Shown here: one piece after another, positions 16,845 to 25,326 of the stretch | How the letters are laid out: each line of letters opens with the position of its first letter | How positions within the stretch are numbered: the stretch's first letter is position 1 | Source of the DNA: JAJCYK01 sp965224285 | GTDB taxonomy: Bacteria > Bacteroidota > Bacteroidia > Cytophagales > Cyclobacteriaceae | DNA: 64,000 nt | Reading direction: 5' to 3' | Assembly (NCBI GenBank): GCA_965224285.1 | Contig: OZ245043.1 | Coordinates: forward strand, 558,001-622,000 | Position numbers and translations under genes: made by a program | Notes under the pieces: model-generated | Seen by the model: only the letters and a program-made list of their open reading frames with translations | Database searches by the model: none | What the model was told of the DNA's origin: nothing

Positions 16845-17411
16845 ATGAGGAGATTAATTTTTATCCCGGTATTATTTTTAGTGGGTTTACCATCCCTGGC
16901 ACAGGATGTGATAAGCCCTGAAAGGAAACAAGCCATTGATTCCCTGGCCCTGGAAAAAGTGCGGGATTTAAGCCGTTATATCAGCATCATTGGGGATAAA
17001 GATACCCCATTCAGTGAGGCCAACCGGGTAGTTGACCGTGCCGAGGAATTGTTTGCCGATGGCAGCGAGATAGGAGTGAGTTCCATCAACAGGTCCGATA
17101 TCAATTACTACCGGGTTAAGGAATATTTTAAAAGACTCATGGCCCTCAACTATGACCGGGTAAGCATAAAATGGTTCAATATCCAATATATCAGCGATCT
17201 GGAACTTCAGCCGGATGGACGATATGTGGGGGTTATCACCATTTATCAGCGATTTGAAGGCGTATCGGCCGATGGAATGAGGTACATGGATACTACCAAG
17301 AAGGATATTACCGTTTATGTGGAAAGGAAAGAAACCCAGATCGGAGGACGCCTAATCGGATTTTGGGATGTATTACTGGGCGATATCAGGGTAACGGAAA
17401 CCAGTACATGA
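16845..17411 (+). CDS. Secreted protein sharing a module with the LRR protein
   Basis: A 188-residue protein with a signal peptide ending near SLAQ. After it comes a segment (about 33-165) beginning VRDLSRYISIIGDKDTP and including AEELFADGSEIGVSSINRSD, YFKRLMALNYDRV and YVGVITIYQRFEG. The N-terminal ~180 residues of the LRR protein two genes downstream follow the same order of features: VRDLIEFLEYSMNTLGDPGTP, a D-S-x-[VI] element, N-R-S, a F/Y-F-K element and a Y-[YV]-x-V strand. I therefore infer one shared domain. Its fold and function are unknown. The stop overlaps the next ATG (ATGA). Confidence 0.6.
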   Translation: MRRLIFIPVLFLVGLPSLAQDVISPERKQAIDSLALEKVRDLSRYISIIGDKDTPFSEANRVVDRAEELFADGSEIGVSSINRSDINYYRVKEYFKRLMALNYDRVSIKWFNIQYISDLELQPDGRYVGVITIYQRFEGVSADGMRYMDTTKKDITVYVERKETQIGGRLIGFWDVLLGDIRVTETST

Positions 17412-18241
17412 AACTTGGGCTTGCCATAGCATTATTTATTTTTTCACTGGCACCCGTATGGGCTCAGGCCCAGGTAGGGGAATACCTGGGTGATGAAAAG
17501 GCCTTATACGCCACCACCAAACAGGTAAATCAATTTTTTCGCCGATTCAATGGCGAGGAAGATTTACAAGGCAATCGGTATTACCAGAAAGACCGTCAAT
17601 ATCGTGATCGTGACTTGCGCAGCAAATACATTAAAGTACTGTTTGACAACAGCAATAAGGGGATAAGCCTGGAATCCAAGCAACAGTTTCTGGGAGATGT
17701 TATCGATGCACAATCTCCAAAATTCCTGGAATTTCATGGGGGAAACTGGTTCGCAGAAGTACACGCCGATTTTACCTACAAGGGGCATAGCGAATCCCTG
17801 GTGCTTTATTTACAGCTGCAAAAAGAGGCTGTGGGGTCAAAATGGGTGATATTCAAAGCATTCTTTCAGCCATTTCAGGAATACTTTAAAGTAGATACCA
17901 CCGATAATAAAAATTTTATCCACCCCATGAGCCATGAGCTGGATTTCATGAACTTACGCAAGATCTTCAAAGATCCGGAACTAGCCGCTACCTATGCCTC
18001 TAATGATTTCCACCCGGATCACCTTTCACTGGTTCTGTATGAGATTAAACAGAGTAATCTTAAATTCAACACGGTAAAAAAAGTTAAATTCCATTTTTTT
18101 CAACTGGACAACTGGTATTTTGAGCTTTCCGAATATAACCGTCCCGGATACAACACCGGGTGGTTGATTTCTGATCTGGTAAAGGTAAGCCCCCAACAGC
18201 GAGACCAGCTTATGAAGTTTATCTACAATGAAGGCTTATAG
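17408..18241 (+). CDS. Secreted protein of unknown function, third gene of the LRR operon
   Basis: Read from the ATG at 17408 (277 residues), which overlaps the preceding stop in ATGA and starts a good signal peptide ending WAQAQ; an in-frame start at 17363 would bury the signal. The mature protein has FFRRFNGEEDLQGNRYY near the N-terminus, two further beta-rich regions and a C-terminal half rich in aromatic residues (FHFFQLDNWYFELSE). I do not recognise the family. Translational coupling on both sides (4 bp and 14 bp overlaps) argues that it works with its neighbours. Confidence 0.6.
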   Translation: MKLGLAIALFIFSLAPVWAQAQVGEYLGDEKALYATTKQVNQFFRRFNGEEDLQGNRYYQKDRQYRDRDLRSKYIKVLFDNSNKGISLESKQQFLGDVIDAQSPKFLEFHGGNWFAEVHADFTYKGHSESLVLYLQLQKEAVGSKWVIFKAFFQPFQEYFKVDTTDNKNFIHPMSHELDFMNLRKIFKDPELAATYASNDFHPDHLSLVLYEIKQSNLKFNTVKKVKFHFFQLDNWYFELSEYNRPGYNTGWLISDLVKVSPQQRDQLMKFIYNEGL

Positions 18242-20612
18242 ATTATACTGCTACTTATTACTGCTTACTCTATTGTTCCCGGGCTCTTTGCTGAGAGCTC
18301 AACATTTGGTAGAAGCGGGGAATCACCTTGATGTAGAATCCTATAAGCCCAGGGTGCGGGACCTGATTGAGTTCTTAGAATATTCCATGAATACCCTGGG
18401 AGATCCGGGGACTCCTGCCCGCGATAAAAATGTTATTATCACCCAAAGTTACCTTAAAGCCTTTAAAGACAGTAAAGTTCAGATTGAAGACGACTTGAAC
18501 GACAACCGGAGCATGGTAACTCACAAAGACGTCCAGGCATATTTAAGCGATATAGACTTCTTTTTCAAGGTGGCCAAATTTGACTTCATGATTGATGAAA
18601 TTTCATTTATGACCAATGCCGACAACCAAGGTTATTATCTGGTCAAGATGACCAGAAACTTGCAGGGTATCACCATTGAAGATGATAGTGTAAACTCTAC
18701 CAAGACCCGATTTGTGGAGGTCAATTTAAATGAAGCCGCCCGGGACCTGAAAATTGCCAGCATGTACACCACCCGACTAAGCGAAGAGGAGGAACTCAAC
18801 ACCTGGTGGGCTCGCTTGCCTTACCCTTGGACCCAAATATTCAAAAATCAATTAGGCATTGATGGTCCGGTTGATCACCGGGTTCTGCGAAATCTGGTGG
18901 AGATAGAAAAACTGGACCTTTCCAATTATCCTAAGCTACGCAACCTGGAGCCTGTTTCCAGACTCACCAACCTCAAAGGAATTGATGTATCGGGAACCGA
19001 GATAGACGATTTGATCCCTCTTCGTAATTTGACGGAGCTGGAATTTTTAGATTGCAGTAATACCAAAATTACCAGCATAGAACCGCTTAAATACTCGCTG
19101 AATCTTCGGGTGCTGCGGCTGGATAGCACCAGGATCACCGACGGCAACATGTTGGACGCTTTTAAGGACTTGGAGCAGCTTTCCCTGTACCAAACCTATT
19201 TGCAAACCATGGAACCGATCTCAGGGTTGGAAAAACTGCGTATATTGAACATTGGTAAAACCCGGATCCGAAGCCTGGAAGGGATCGAAAAGCTAAAAAA
19301 GCTGGTATTTTTAGATGCCTCTTTTAATAACTTCAAAAAATTAGATCCGGTAGGGCAATTAGAAAATCTCCAGCATCTTAAAATAGATAATAGCCTGGTT
19401 ACTGATCTTTCGCCGCTGAAGGAGTTGCCAAACCTTCGTATCCTATCCTGTAATAATACCCTTATCACTACCCTGGCACCGCTGGAACAGGTAGGAAGCC
19501 TGGAAAGGGTTTATTGCGACAATACCTTGATGGTAAGTAGTGAAGCCAAGACCTTTATCACCCGACACCCTCAAATCCTGGTAGTATATGGTACAGAAAG
19601 CTTAAGGGGATGGTGGCAGAGTTTAAGTGATCCCTGGAAGCAGGTACTTACTCAGGCAGCCGATCTTAAGAGTAACCGCCTGTCCCGGGAAGAGATGGCC
19701 AGGGTGGCGAATATAACCCGGGTTGACATTTCAGGAATGGGTGGTATCAAGGATCTGGAACCGGTAAGGATCTTGAAGAATTTAAAGGAGTTGAACATTG
19801 AAGCCACCGGAGTCACCGATCTAAGTCCATTAAGAGGCCTACTTGAACTACAAATATTGGAGGCCAGTAATACCGGGGTAGCTGAAATGTACTCACTGGA
19901 GCAATTACCCAAACTAAGGCTTGTAGGTATCGACAATACTAAGATAAGGCCTCAAGAGATCACCAGGTTTATTAACCGCCATCCCAAGTGTCTGGTAATG
20001 TACAAGACTGTTAGGCTTTTGCGTTGGTGGGGTGGTTTATCAACAGAGTGGAAACAGCTCTTGACAGATCAACTGGACCACAAAAACATGTCGGATAAGC
20101 AGCGACTGCACGCCTATGTTAATTTGGAGCAGTTACAGTTTAACCACCCGATTTCCTCGCTGGAGCCCATTAAGGAGTTTATTAAATTGAAGGAGTTAAG
20201 CTTTAGCGGAAGCAGGGTGACTGATCTTGAGCCTCTGACCAGTATGCAGGACCTGGAAGTCCTGCAGTGTTCTCAAAGCCCAATCGAGGAGTTGGAGCCC
20301 ATAAGCAAATTGAGGTCTTTGAAAAAATTGAACTTTGAAGATACTTTAGTGGAAGAACTCGATCCGCTGGAGGGTCTGAAAGGATTGAATGAACTGTATT
20401 TCTCAGGAACGCAAGTAAAGGACTTGAAGCCCTTGGCGGGACTGATAAACCTCAAGGTGATAGAATGCTACAATACCGATGTAAAAAGCTTGAAGGCTAT
20501 AGAAGGATTGAGGGGCCTGCGCAACTTAAAATGCTACAATACCAAAGTGAACCACCGGGAAGCTCAATCTTTTCGTAAGGCGGTACCTCAATGTGAAGTA
20601 ATTCACTACTAG
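18228..20612 (+). CDS. Large secreted leucine-rich-repeat protein with three WW-cap modules
   Basis: A 794-residue protein with a signal peptide (ending LLRAQ). An N-terminal module (about 35-190) resembles the protein encoded at 16845. Three blocks of about 22-residue SDS22/internalin-type repeats follow (pattern L-x2-L-x-[LCI]-x2-[NST]-x-[IVL]-x2-[IL]-x-P[LIV]). Each block is preceded by a WW-x2-L-x3-W motif at Trp193-194, Trp462-463 and Trp600-601. Blocks end with a cap of the form [EA]-x4-F-x3-[HV]P-x-[CI]-x-V-x-Y. Bacterial LRR proteins of this type usually bind proteins or glycans. The last 14 bp of the preceding gene overlap its start. Ligand and location (periplasm or surface) are unknown. 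Confidence 0.78.
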   Translation: MKAYRLYCYLLLLTLLFPGSLLRAQHLVEAGNHLDVESYKPRVRDLIEFLEYSMNTLGDPGTPARDKNVIITQSYLKAFKDSKVQIEDDLNDNRSMVTHKDVQAYLSDIDFFFKVAKFDFMIDEISFMTNADNQGYYLVKMTRNLQGITIEDDSVNSTKTRFVEVNLNEAARDLKIASMYTTRLSEEEELNTWWARLPYPWTQIFKNQLGIDGPVDHRVLRNLVEIEKLDLSNYPKLRNLEPVSRLTNLKGIDVSGTEIDDLIPLRNLTELEFLDCSNTKITSIEPLKYSLNLRVLRLDSTRITDGNMLDAFKDLEQLSLYQTYLQTMEPISGLEKLRILNIGKTRIRSLEGIEKLKKLVFLDASFNNFKKLDPVGQLENLQHLKIDNSLVTDLSPLKELPNLRILSCNNTLITTLAPLEQVGSLERVYCDNTLMVSSEAKTFITRHPQILVVYGTESLRGWWQSLSDPWKQVLTQAADLKSNRLSREEMARVANITRVDISGMGGIKDLEPVRILKNLKELNIEATGVTDLSPLRGLLELQILEASNTGVAEMYSLEQLPKLRLVGIDNTKIRPQEITRFINRHPKCLVMYKTVRLLRWWGGLSTEWKQLLTDQLDHKNMSDKQRLHAYVNLEQLQFNHPISSLEPIKEFIKLKELSFSGSRVTDLEPLTSMQDLEVLQCSQSPIEELEPISKLRSLKKLNFEDTLVEELDPLEGLKGLNELYFSGTQVKDLKPLAGLINLKVIECYNTDVKSLKAIEGLRGLRNLKCYNTKVNHREAQSFRKAVPQCEVIHY

Positions 20613-20674
20613 CTTTATCCATACACTGGTAAATTTTTATTATCATTATCAGGAACAAACCAAACTGCTAACAG

Positions 20675-21442
20675 GTGGAAGCACGGCCTTATATATTGAA
20701 TGAGACAAACTGGAAGCTGGTTTCATCAACCCAGTTTCAGGTAGCAGTGCTGCCTTGGGGCGCTACCGAGGCTCATAATTATCATTTGCCCTATGGAACG
20801 GATAACATTCAGTGTGATTATGTGGCTGCTGAAGCGGCTGGAAAAGCTTGGGAGCAAGGGGCTAAAGTGATAGTCCTGCCTACCGTTCCTTTTGGGGTTA
20901 ATTCCGGCCAGATGGACATATCCCTATGTCTCAACATGAATCCATCCACCCAGTTGGCCTTGCTCAAGGATCTGGTTCAGGTACTACACAACCACCGTAT
21001 TCTCAAACTGGTTATCCTTAACGGACACGGAGGTAATAGTTTTAAATCTATGATCCGTGAGCTATCAGTGATCTATCCGGAAGTATTCATTTGCAGTGCT
21101 AATTGGTTTCAATCCACCGACCAAACCCAGTTCTTTGATGAACCAGGGGACCACGCCGGTGAGATGGAAACCAGTTGTATCATGCATATCCGTCCGGGTT
21201 GGGTCTCTCCCTTAGAGCAGGCTGGATCCGGTGAAGCCAGGTCTTTCAAATTTGAGGGAATGAAAAAAGGCTGGGTCACCGCCCAACGTGCCTGGACTCA
21301 GGTAACTGCTGATACCGGAGTAGGAAACCCTTCAAAAGCATCTGCTGTGAAAGGAAGAGATTATCTCAGTCAGACCACGGATGATATTGCTAAATTCCTG
21401 CTGGATTTGGCGGCTACGGATCAGGATGATTTTTATGGATGA
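20675..21442 (+). CDS. Creatininase-family metal-dependent amidohydrolase
   Basis: A 255-residue protein of the creatininase / FAPy-deformylase-like family, starting at a GTG. Metal-ligand candidates are Glu32, His34 and Asp43 in the block PWGATEAHNYHLPYGTDN (E-x-H-x8-D as in creatininase), the NGHGGN block near residue 120 and GEMETS further on. Family members hydrolyse cyclic amides or formamides using two metal ions; the substrate here cannot be told from sequence. It is convergent with a sugar-kinase-like gene (stop codons adjacent). Its neighbours suggest carbohydrate or amide salvage, but this is only context. Confidence 0.82.
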   Translation: MEARPYILNETNWKLVSSTQFQVAVLPWGATEAHNYHLPYGTDNIQCDYVAAEAAGKAWEQGAKVIVLPTVPFGVNSGQMDISLCLNMNPSTQLALLKDLVQVLHNHRILKLVILNGHGGNSFKSMIRELSVIYPEVFICSANWFQSTDQTQFFDEPGDHAGEMETSCIMHIRPGWVSPLEQAGSGEARSFKFEGMKKGWVTAQRAWTQVTADTGVGNPSKASAVKGRDYLSQTTDDIAKFLLDLAATDQDDFYG

Positions 21443-22534
21443 TCATCCCAATTCGGCGATCATTTTATCGATAATTGATTGCTTATTTTCTATATCCCGT
21501 AGCAGCTGAAACTGGTTTTGAGCCCGCTGCAGGTTTTGTAATGGATGGTCAATTTTATAGTAGGTATCTCCCCGGTAAAAGTCGGCCAGGAATCTGATAC
21601 CCATGATATAGGTCAAATACCAGGGTCCTTGGGTCAAACTGTTCAGTTCCGCAGGACTGAGGTAAGGCTTTAATGGTTTCAAGAAGCCCTCACACATCGA
21701 TGCAAAAACCTCCATGTTAAAGTTGGCTTCCTGCCAGGGATCCTCCTCGTACACTGCATTGCAGAAGGTCCGGGCCATATCCCCAAAGTCATATAATACC
21801 AAACCCGGCATCACTGTATCAAGATCTACTACACAGATCCCTTGCGCACTATCCCGATCAAATAATACATTGTTTATTTTAGTATCATTATGTGTGACCC
21901 TGAGAGGTAAGCCTGATGAAAAAGCCAGCTTATGCAGCTTTTCAACCCTGGGTTTACGGCTTAAAGCAAACTTTAAGGGCTTGGGGTATTCAGTAACCCG
22001 CCCTAATGGATCCTGATCGGCTGCCTTAGCCAGTTGATCATATCGTTTAACCAGGTTATGAAAATCTTCTATGGTAGTGTTTAATTCATTTGGCGGAAAA
22101 TCCAGCAAAGCCTGGCAAAACCGACCAAAAGCTAAAGCCCCTTCCCGGGCCTGGCTACTTTCTGTCACTTTGTCGATCACATAACTGTTTTCTATATAAT
22201 TAAACAACCTCCAGTATGCCTCGTCTGCCTTCAGGATAGTCTCTCCCTCAATAGTTGAAATTACTTTCAGGCTCTTCCCTGATTCCCTTATTGACTCACC
22301 GTGCAACCGAAGATGTTCGGTGACTTTTACAATATTCAGCATGACCTCATGTGGGCGCTGAAATACCTGGTCATTGAAACGCTGTAGTACAACCTTTTGC
22401 CTGGGGGAGTGCAGCTCTATCAGTAAAGTATCATGAATATGACCGGAGCCCATAGGTACGAATTTTTCCAATTCACCTTCCAACTGGAAATGGGCTAATA
22501 GATTGCGGATCAATAGCTGATCCATTACCCCCAT
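21443..22534 (-). CDS. Phosphotransferase (N-acetylhexosamine-kinase-like, APH fold)
   Basis: A 363-residue protein of the aminoglycoside-phosphotransferase/choline-kinase fold. It has the catalytic loop LRVTHNDTKINNVLF and the metal-binding VVDLDTVMPG. The overall layout (HIHDTLLI near the start, LQRFNDQVFQRP, and a C-terminal FLADFYRGDTYYKI) resembles NahK-type N-acetylhexosamine 1-kinases of Bacteroidota. The start could be the ATG at 22534 (10 bp overlap with the upstream gene) or that at 22525 (TAATG overlap); either implies coupling to the nucleotidyltransferase. The pair would phosphorylate a hexosamine at C1 and then activate it to an NDP-sugar; the precise sugar is inferred. Confidence 0.78.
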   Translation of the reverse strand: MGVMDQLLIRNLLAHFQLEGELEKFVPMGSGHIHDTLLIELHSPRQKVVLQRFNDQVFQRPHEVMLNIVKVTEHLRLHGESIRESGKSLKVISTIEGETILKADEAYWRLFNYIENSYVIDKVTESSQAREGALAFGRFCQALLDFPPNELNTTIEDFHNLVKRYDQLAKAADQDPLGRVTEYPKPLKFALSRKPRVEKLHKLAFSSGLPLRVTHNDTKINNVLFDRDSAQGICVVDLDTVMPGLVLYDFGDMARTFCNAVYEEDPWQEANFNMEVFASMCEGFLKPLKPYLSPAELNSLTQGPWYLTYIMGIRFLADFYRGDTYYKIDHPLQNLQRAQNQFQLLRDIENKQSIIDKMIAELG

Positions 22535-23433
22535 AAGCTCGCTGGGTAGATACCGTTTTCTACCAGCTGCTTGATATTATCCACAACCGTCTGTTTATCC
22601 TCACGATAGGTTACTCCCATCCATTGGTCATGGCAGTTTAATACCTCCACCCGGGCTTCACCATCACTCACCATCTGGTTGACAACAGTGGGAATATAGA
22701 ATTCAGCTTTGGGGTTGTGGCTGTTGTGCTTGACAAATTCTGTGAATTGGTCGTTCAAAGCTTTGAAAAGGGTAGGAGTGAAACCCCAGAAATTCATAGA
22801 TACCAAAGTGCCCACTTCAATTGGATACAAGGTGTCCTGCTCCTGGTACTTAATAGTACCAGAGCGCATACCTATGCTGGTTCTTTCTACTACATGAGTT
22901 AGAAGACCTTGAGAATCACGATCAATGGTGGCTCGAGAGACCGTACCATTTGGGGATAGGGTATTTTCTATGGGATAACCCACTACCGCATAAGTATGGT
23001 CCTCCTTAGCGGTACCGGCTAGAAAGTCTGCCATTACCTGATAGGCATTTTTACCATAAAAGTCATCGGCGTTTATAACTGCAAAAGGCGTGTCGATTGC
23101 CGAAGCCGCACTCAATATGGCATGTGCGGTGCCCCAAGGTTTTTGACGGGTTGAATACTCCAGCAAGTTTCCATTATCTCTCACTTTTGGGTTCAGATCC
23201 TGAAAAGCATAACCCACCTCAATGTGCTGATTCAGTTGCTGATACTTCTCCTCAAATTCCTTTATAATATCATCTCGGAATAAAAAAACCGCTTTTTCAA
23301 AACCGGCTCTTATAGCATCATATAAGCTATACTCCATTAAGGTTTCGCCACTTGGACCCAAAGGCTCTAGTTGCTTTATCCCTCCATAGCGCGAACCCAT
23401 TCCGGCGGCTAGAATCAATATTGTAGGCTTCAT
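22525..23433 (-). CDS. Sugar-phosphate nucleotidyltransferase
   Basis: A 302-residue NTP_transferase protein. The N-terminal signature LILAAGMGSRYGGIKQLEPLG contains the G-x-G-x-R-x-G...K nucleotide-binding loop, and VINADDFYG supplies the metal-binding Asp pair. Proteins of this size transfer a nucleotidyl group to a sugar 1-phosphate. The coupled downstream kinase likely provides that sugar 1-phosphate. The gene starts 84 bp from the divergent symporter gene, so a shared control region is possible. Confidence 0.85.
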   Translation of the reverse strand: MKPTILILAAGMGSRYGGIKQLEPLGPSGETLMEYSLYDAIRAGFEKAVFLFRDDIIKEFEEKYQQLNQHIEVGYAFQDLNPKVRDNGNLLEYSTRQKPWGTAHAILSAASAIDTPFAVINADDFYGKNAYQVMADFLAGTAKEDHTYAVVGYPIENTLSPNGTVSRATIDRDSQGLLTHVVERTSIGMRSGTIKYQEQDTLYPIEVGTLVSMNFWGFTPTLFKALNDQFTEFVKHNSHNPKAEFYIPTVVNQMVSDGEARVEVLNCHDQWMGVTYREDKQTVVDNIKQLVENGIYPASLWG

Positions 23434-23517
23434 AAAAAATAATACTTATATTAAATCCCCAACAGCCGCAATATAGTTTATCGCTGGCATAAAAGCTCAT
23501 TCACCAAATACAGATTA

Positions 23518-25320
23518 ATGGTTTTATCAACTCTTGACTGGATACTTATAGCGGTATTCTTTGCCATATCATTATTGATCGGATTATTGGTTTCCAAAAA
23601 GGCAGGCAGCAGTTCTTCGGAATTCTTTCTATCAGGTCGCAATATGCCCTGGTGGCTACTGGGCGTTTCCATGGTGGCGACCACGTTTTCAGCCGACACC
23701 CCAAATTTGGTCACTAACTTGGTTAGGGATCAAGGCGTATCCGGAAATTGGGCATGGTGGGCCTTCCTGATCACAGGTATGTTAACGGTCTTCGTTTACG
23801 CTAAGCTATGGAGGCGGTCCAAGGTTATGACTGATATAGAATTCTATGAGCTGCGATATAGCGGTAAACCTGCGGCATTCCTGAGGGGTTTTAGAGCCCT
23901 TTATCTGGGATTGATCTTCAATGTATTGGTGATGGGTACCGTTTCTTTGGCCGCGATCAAATTTGGAGAAGTAGTATTGGGGATGCCGGGTTGGCTAACC
24001 TTATTAATAGCGGGAACCATTACTTTGCTATACAGTGCATTAGGTGGACTAAAGGCGGTCATTATAACTGATTTTGTGCAATTTATTATTGCCATGACCG
24101 GGTCTATCTGGGCATGTATATACTTACTTAACCTTGAGCCGGTAGGAGGGCTTTCCAGCCTGCTCAGCAACGAACTGGTACAATCGAAATTATCCATTTT
24201 GCCAGATCTCAGTGACCCCGCGATCTGGGGTCCGGTATTGCTGGTACCCCTGGCAGTACAATGGTGGGCTTCTTACTACCCTGGGTCAGAACCTGGAGGA
24301 GGAGGATATATTGCACAAAGAATGTTTTCTGCCAAGGACGAAAAGAATGCCGTAGGCGCTACCTTGTTGTACAATATCGCCCATTATGCTATAAGACCGT
24401 GGCCCTGGATCTTGATCGCCTTGACTTCCCTGGTGATTTTTCCAGAGATATCAGATCTCAGTCAGGCGTTCCCCAATCTATCCGCTGATAAACTGGGACA
24501 TGATGTAGCTTATCCCGCCATGCTAACATTTTTGCCTAGCGGATTACTGGGTTTGGTGGCCGCCTCATTGATAGCAGCTTACATGTCTACTATGTCTACT
24601 CAACTCAACTTGGGAGCTTCTTATCTGGTCAATGATTTTTATCAAAGATTCTTTAGACCTGATGCCTCTGAACGCAGACTGGTATGGGTAGGACGTTTTT
24701 TTACCATTATTTCTATGGTGCTGGGCACTATATTAGGCCTGTTGCTCACTGATGCAGGTCAGGCATTCAACTACCTGCTGCTACTAGGTGCGGGTACTGG
24801 CCTTATTTATATTCTGCGCTGGTTCTGGTGGCGTATTAATGCCTACACTGAGATTATAGCCATGATCTCCAGTTTGATCATTGCAAGCTATCTGACCTTT
24901 GTCCATGATCGGCTTGAATGGTTTCCACTTGAAGATTGGCAAAAAACTATCCTGGGAGCAATTTTGACCACTGTAGTTTGGATTGCGGCCACCTACATTA
25001 CCCCTCAGACAAACCGACACACTCTATTCAGTTTCTACAAATTGATCCGGCCGGGCGGGCCTGGTTGGACCAAGGTGGTGCAACAAGCTGAACAAGAGGG
25101 TGTAAACTTGCAACAGTTACACCAAGAATGGAAGGTTCCGCTGGAAATTCTGGCTATGATAGTGGGTTGCTTCACCGTTTTTGGCGCCTTATTCGCTACT
25201 GGCCACTGGATATATGGCAATATTAAACTGGCCTCCATCATGACGGTTATTGCCGTTATAGGTGCAGTGGCGCTGCTCAGGATCTGGAGAAATCTTAAAA
25301 CCGATCCCAATTCAGCTTAG
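23518..25320 (+). CDS. Sodium:solute symporter (SSS family)
   Basis: A 600-residue integral membrane protein with about 14 hydrophobic segments. The start (DWILIAVFFAISLLIGLLVS, then SSSEFFLSGRNMPWWLLG) and the block around FSADTPNLVTNLVRD match SSS-family transporters of the SGLT type, which move sugars, amino acids or similar solutes with Na+. Its length and long loops are like those of Bacteroidota sugar or sialic-acid-like symporters. It is divergent from the kinase/nucleotidyltransferase pair and convergent with a GH109-like gene, so an amino sugar is a plausible substrate. The exact substrate cannot be deduced. Confidence 0.88.
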   Translation: MVLSTLDWILIAVFFAISLLIGLLVSKKAGSSSSEFFLSGRNMPWWLLGVSMVATTFSADTPNLVTNLVRDQGVSGNWAWWAFLITGMLTVFVYAKLWRRSKVMTDIEFYELRYSGKPAAFLRGFRALYLGLIFNVLVMGTVSLAAIKFGEVVLGMPGWLTLLIAGTITLLYSALGGLKAVIITDFVQFIIAMTGSIWACIYLLNLEPVGGLSSLLSNELVQSKLSILPDLSDPAIWGPVLLVPLAVQWWASYYPGSEPGGGGYIAQRMFSAKDEKNAVGATLLYNIAHYAIRPWPWILIALTSLVIFPEISDLSQAFPNLSADKLGHDVAYPAMLTFLPSGLLGLVAASLIAAYMSTMSTQLNLGASYLVNDFYQRFFRPDASERRLVWVGRFFTIISMVLGTILGLLLTDAGQAFNYLLLLGAGTGLIYILRWFWWRINAYTEIIAMISSLIIASYLTFVHDRLEWFPLEDWQKTILGAILTTVVWIAATYITPQTNRHTLFSFYKLIRPGGPGWTKVVQQAEQEGVNLQQLHQEWKVPLEILAMIVGCFTVFGALFATGHWIYGNIKLASIMTVIAVIGAVALLRIWRNLKTDPNSA

Positions 25321-25326
25321 CATGCT

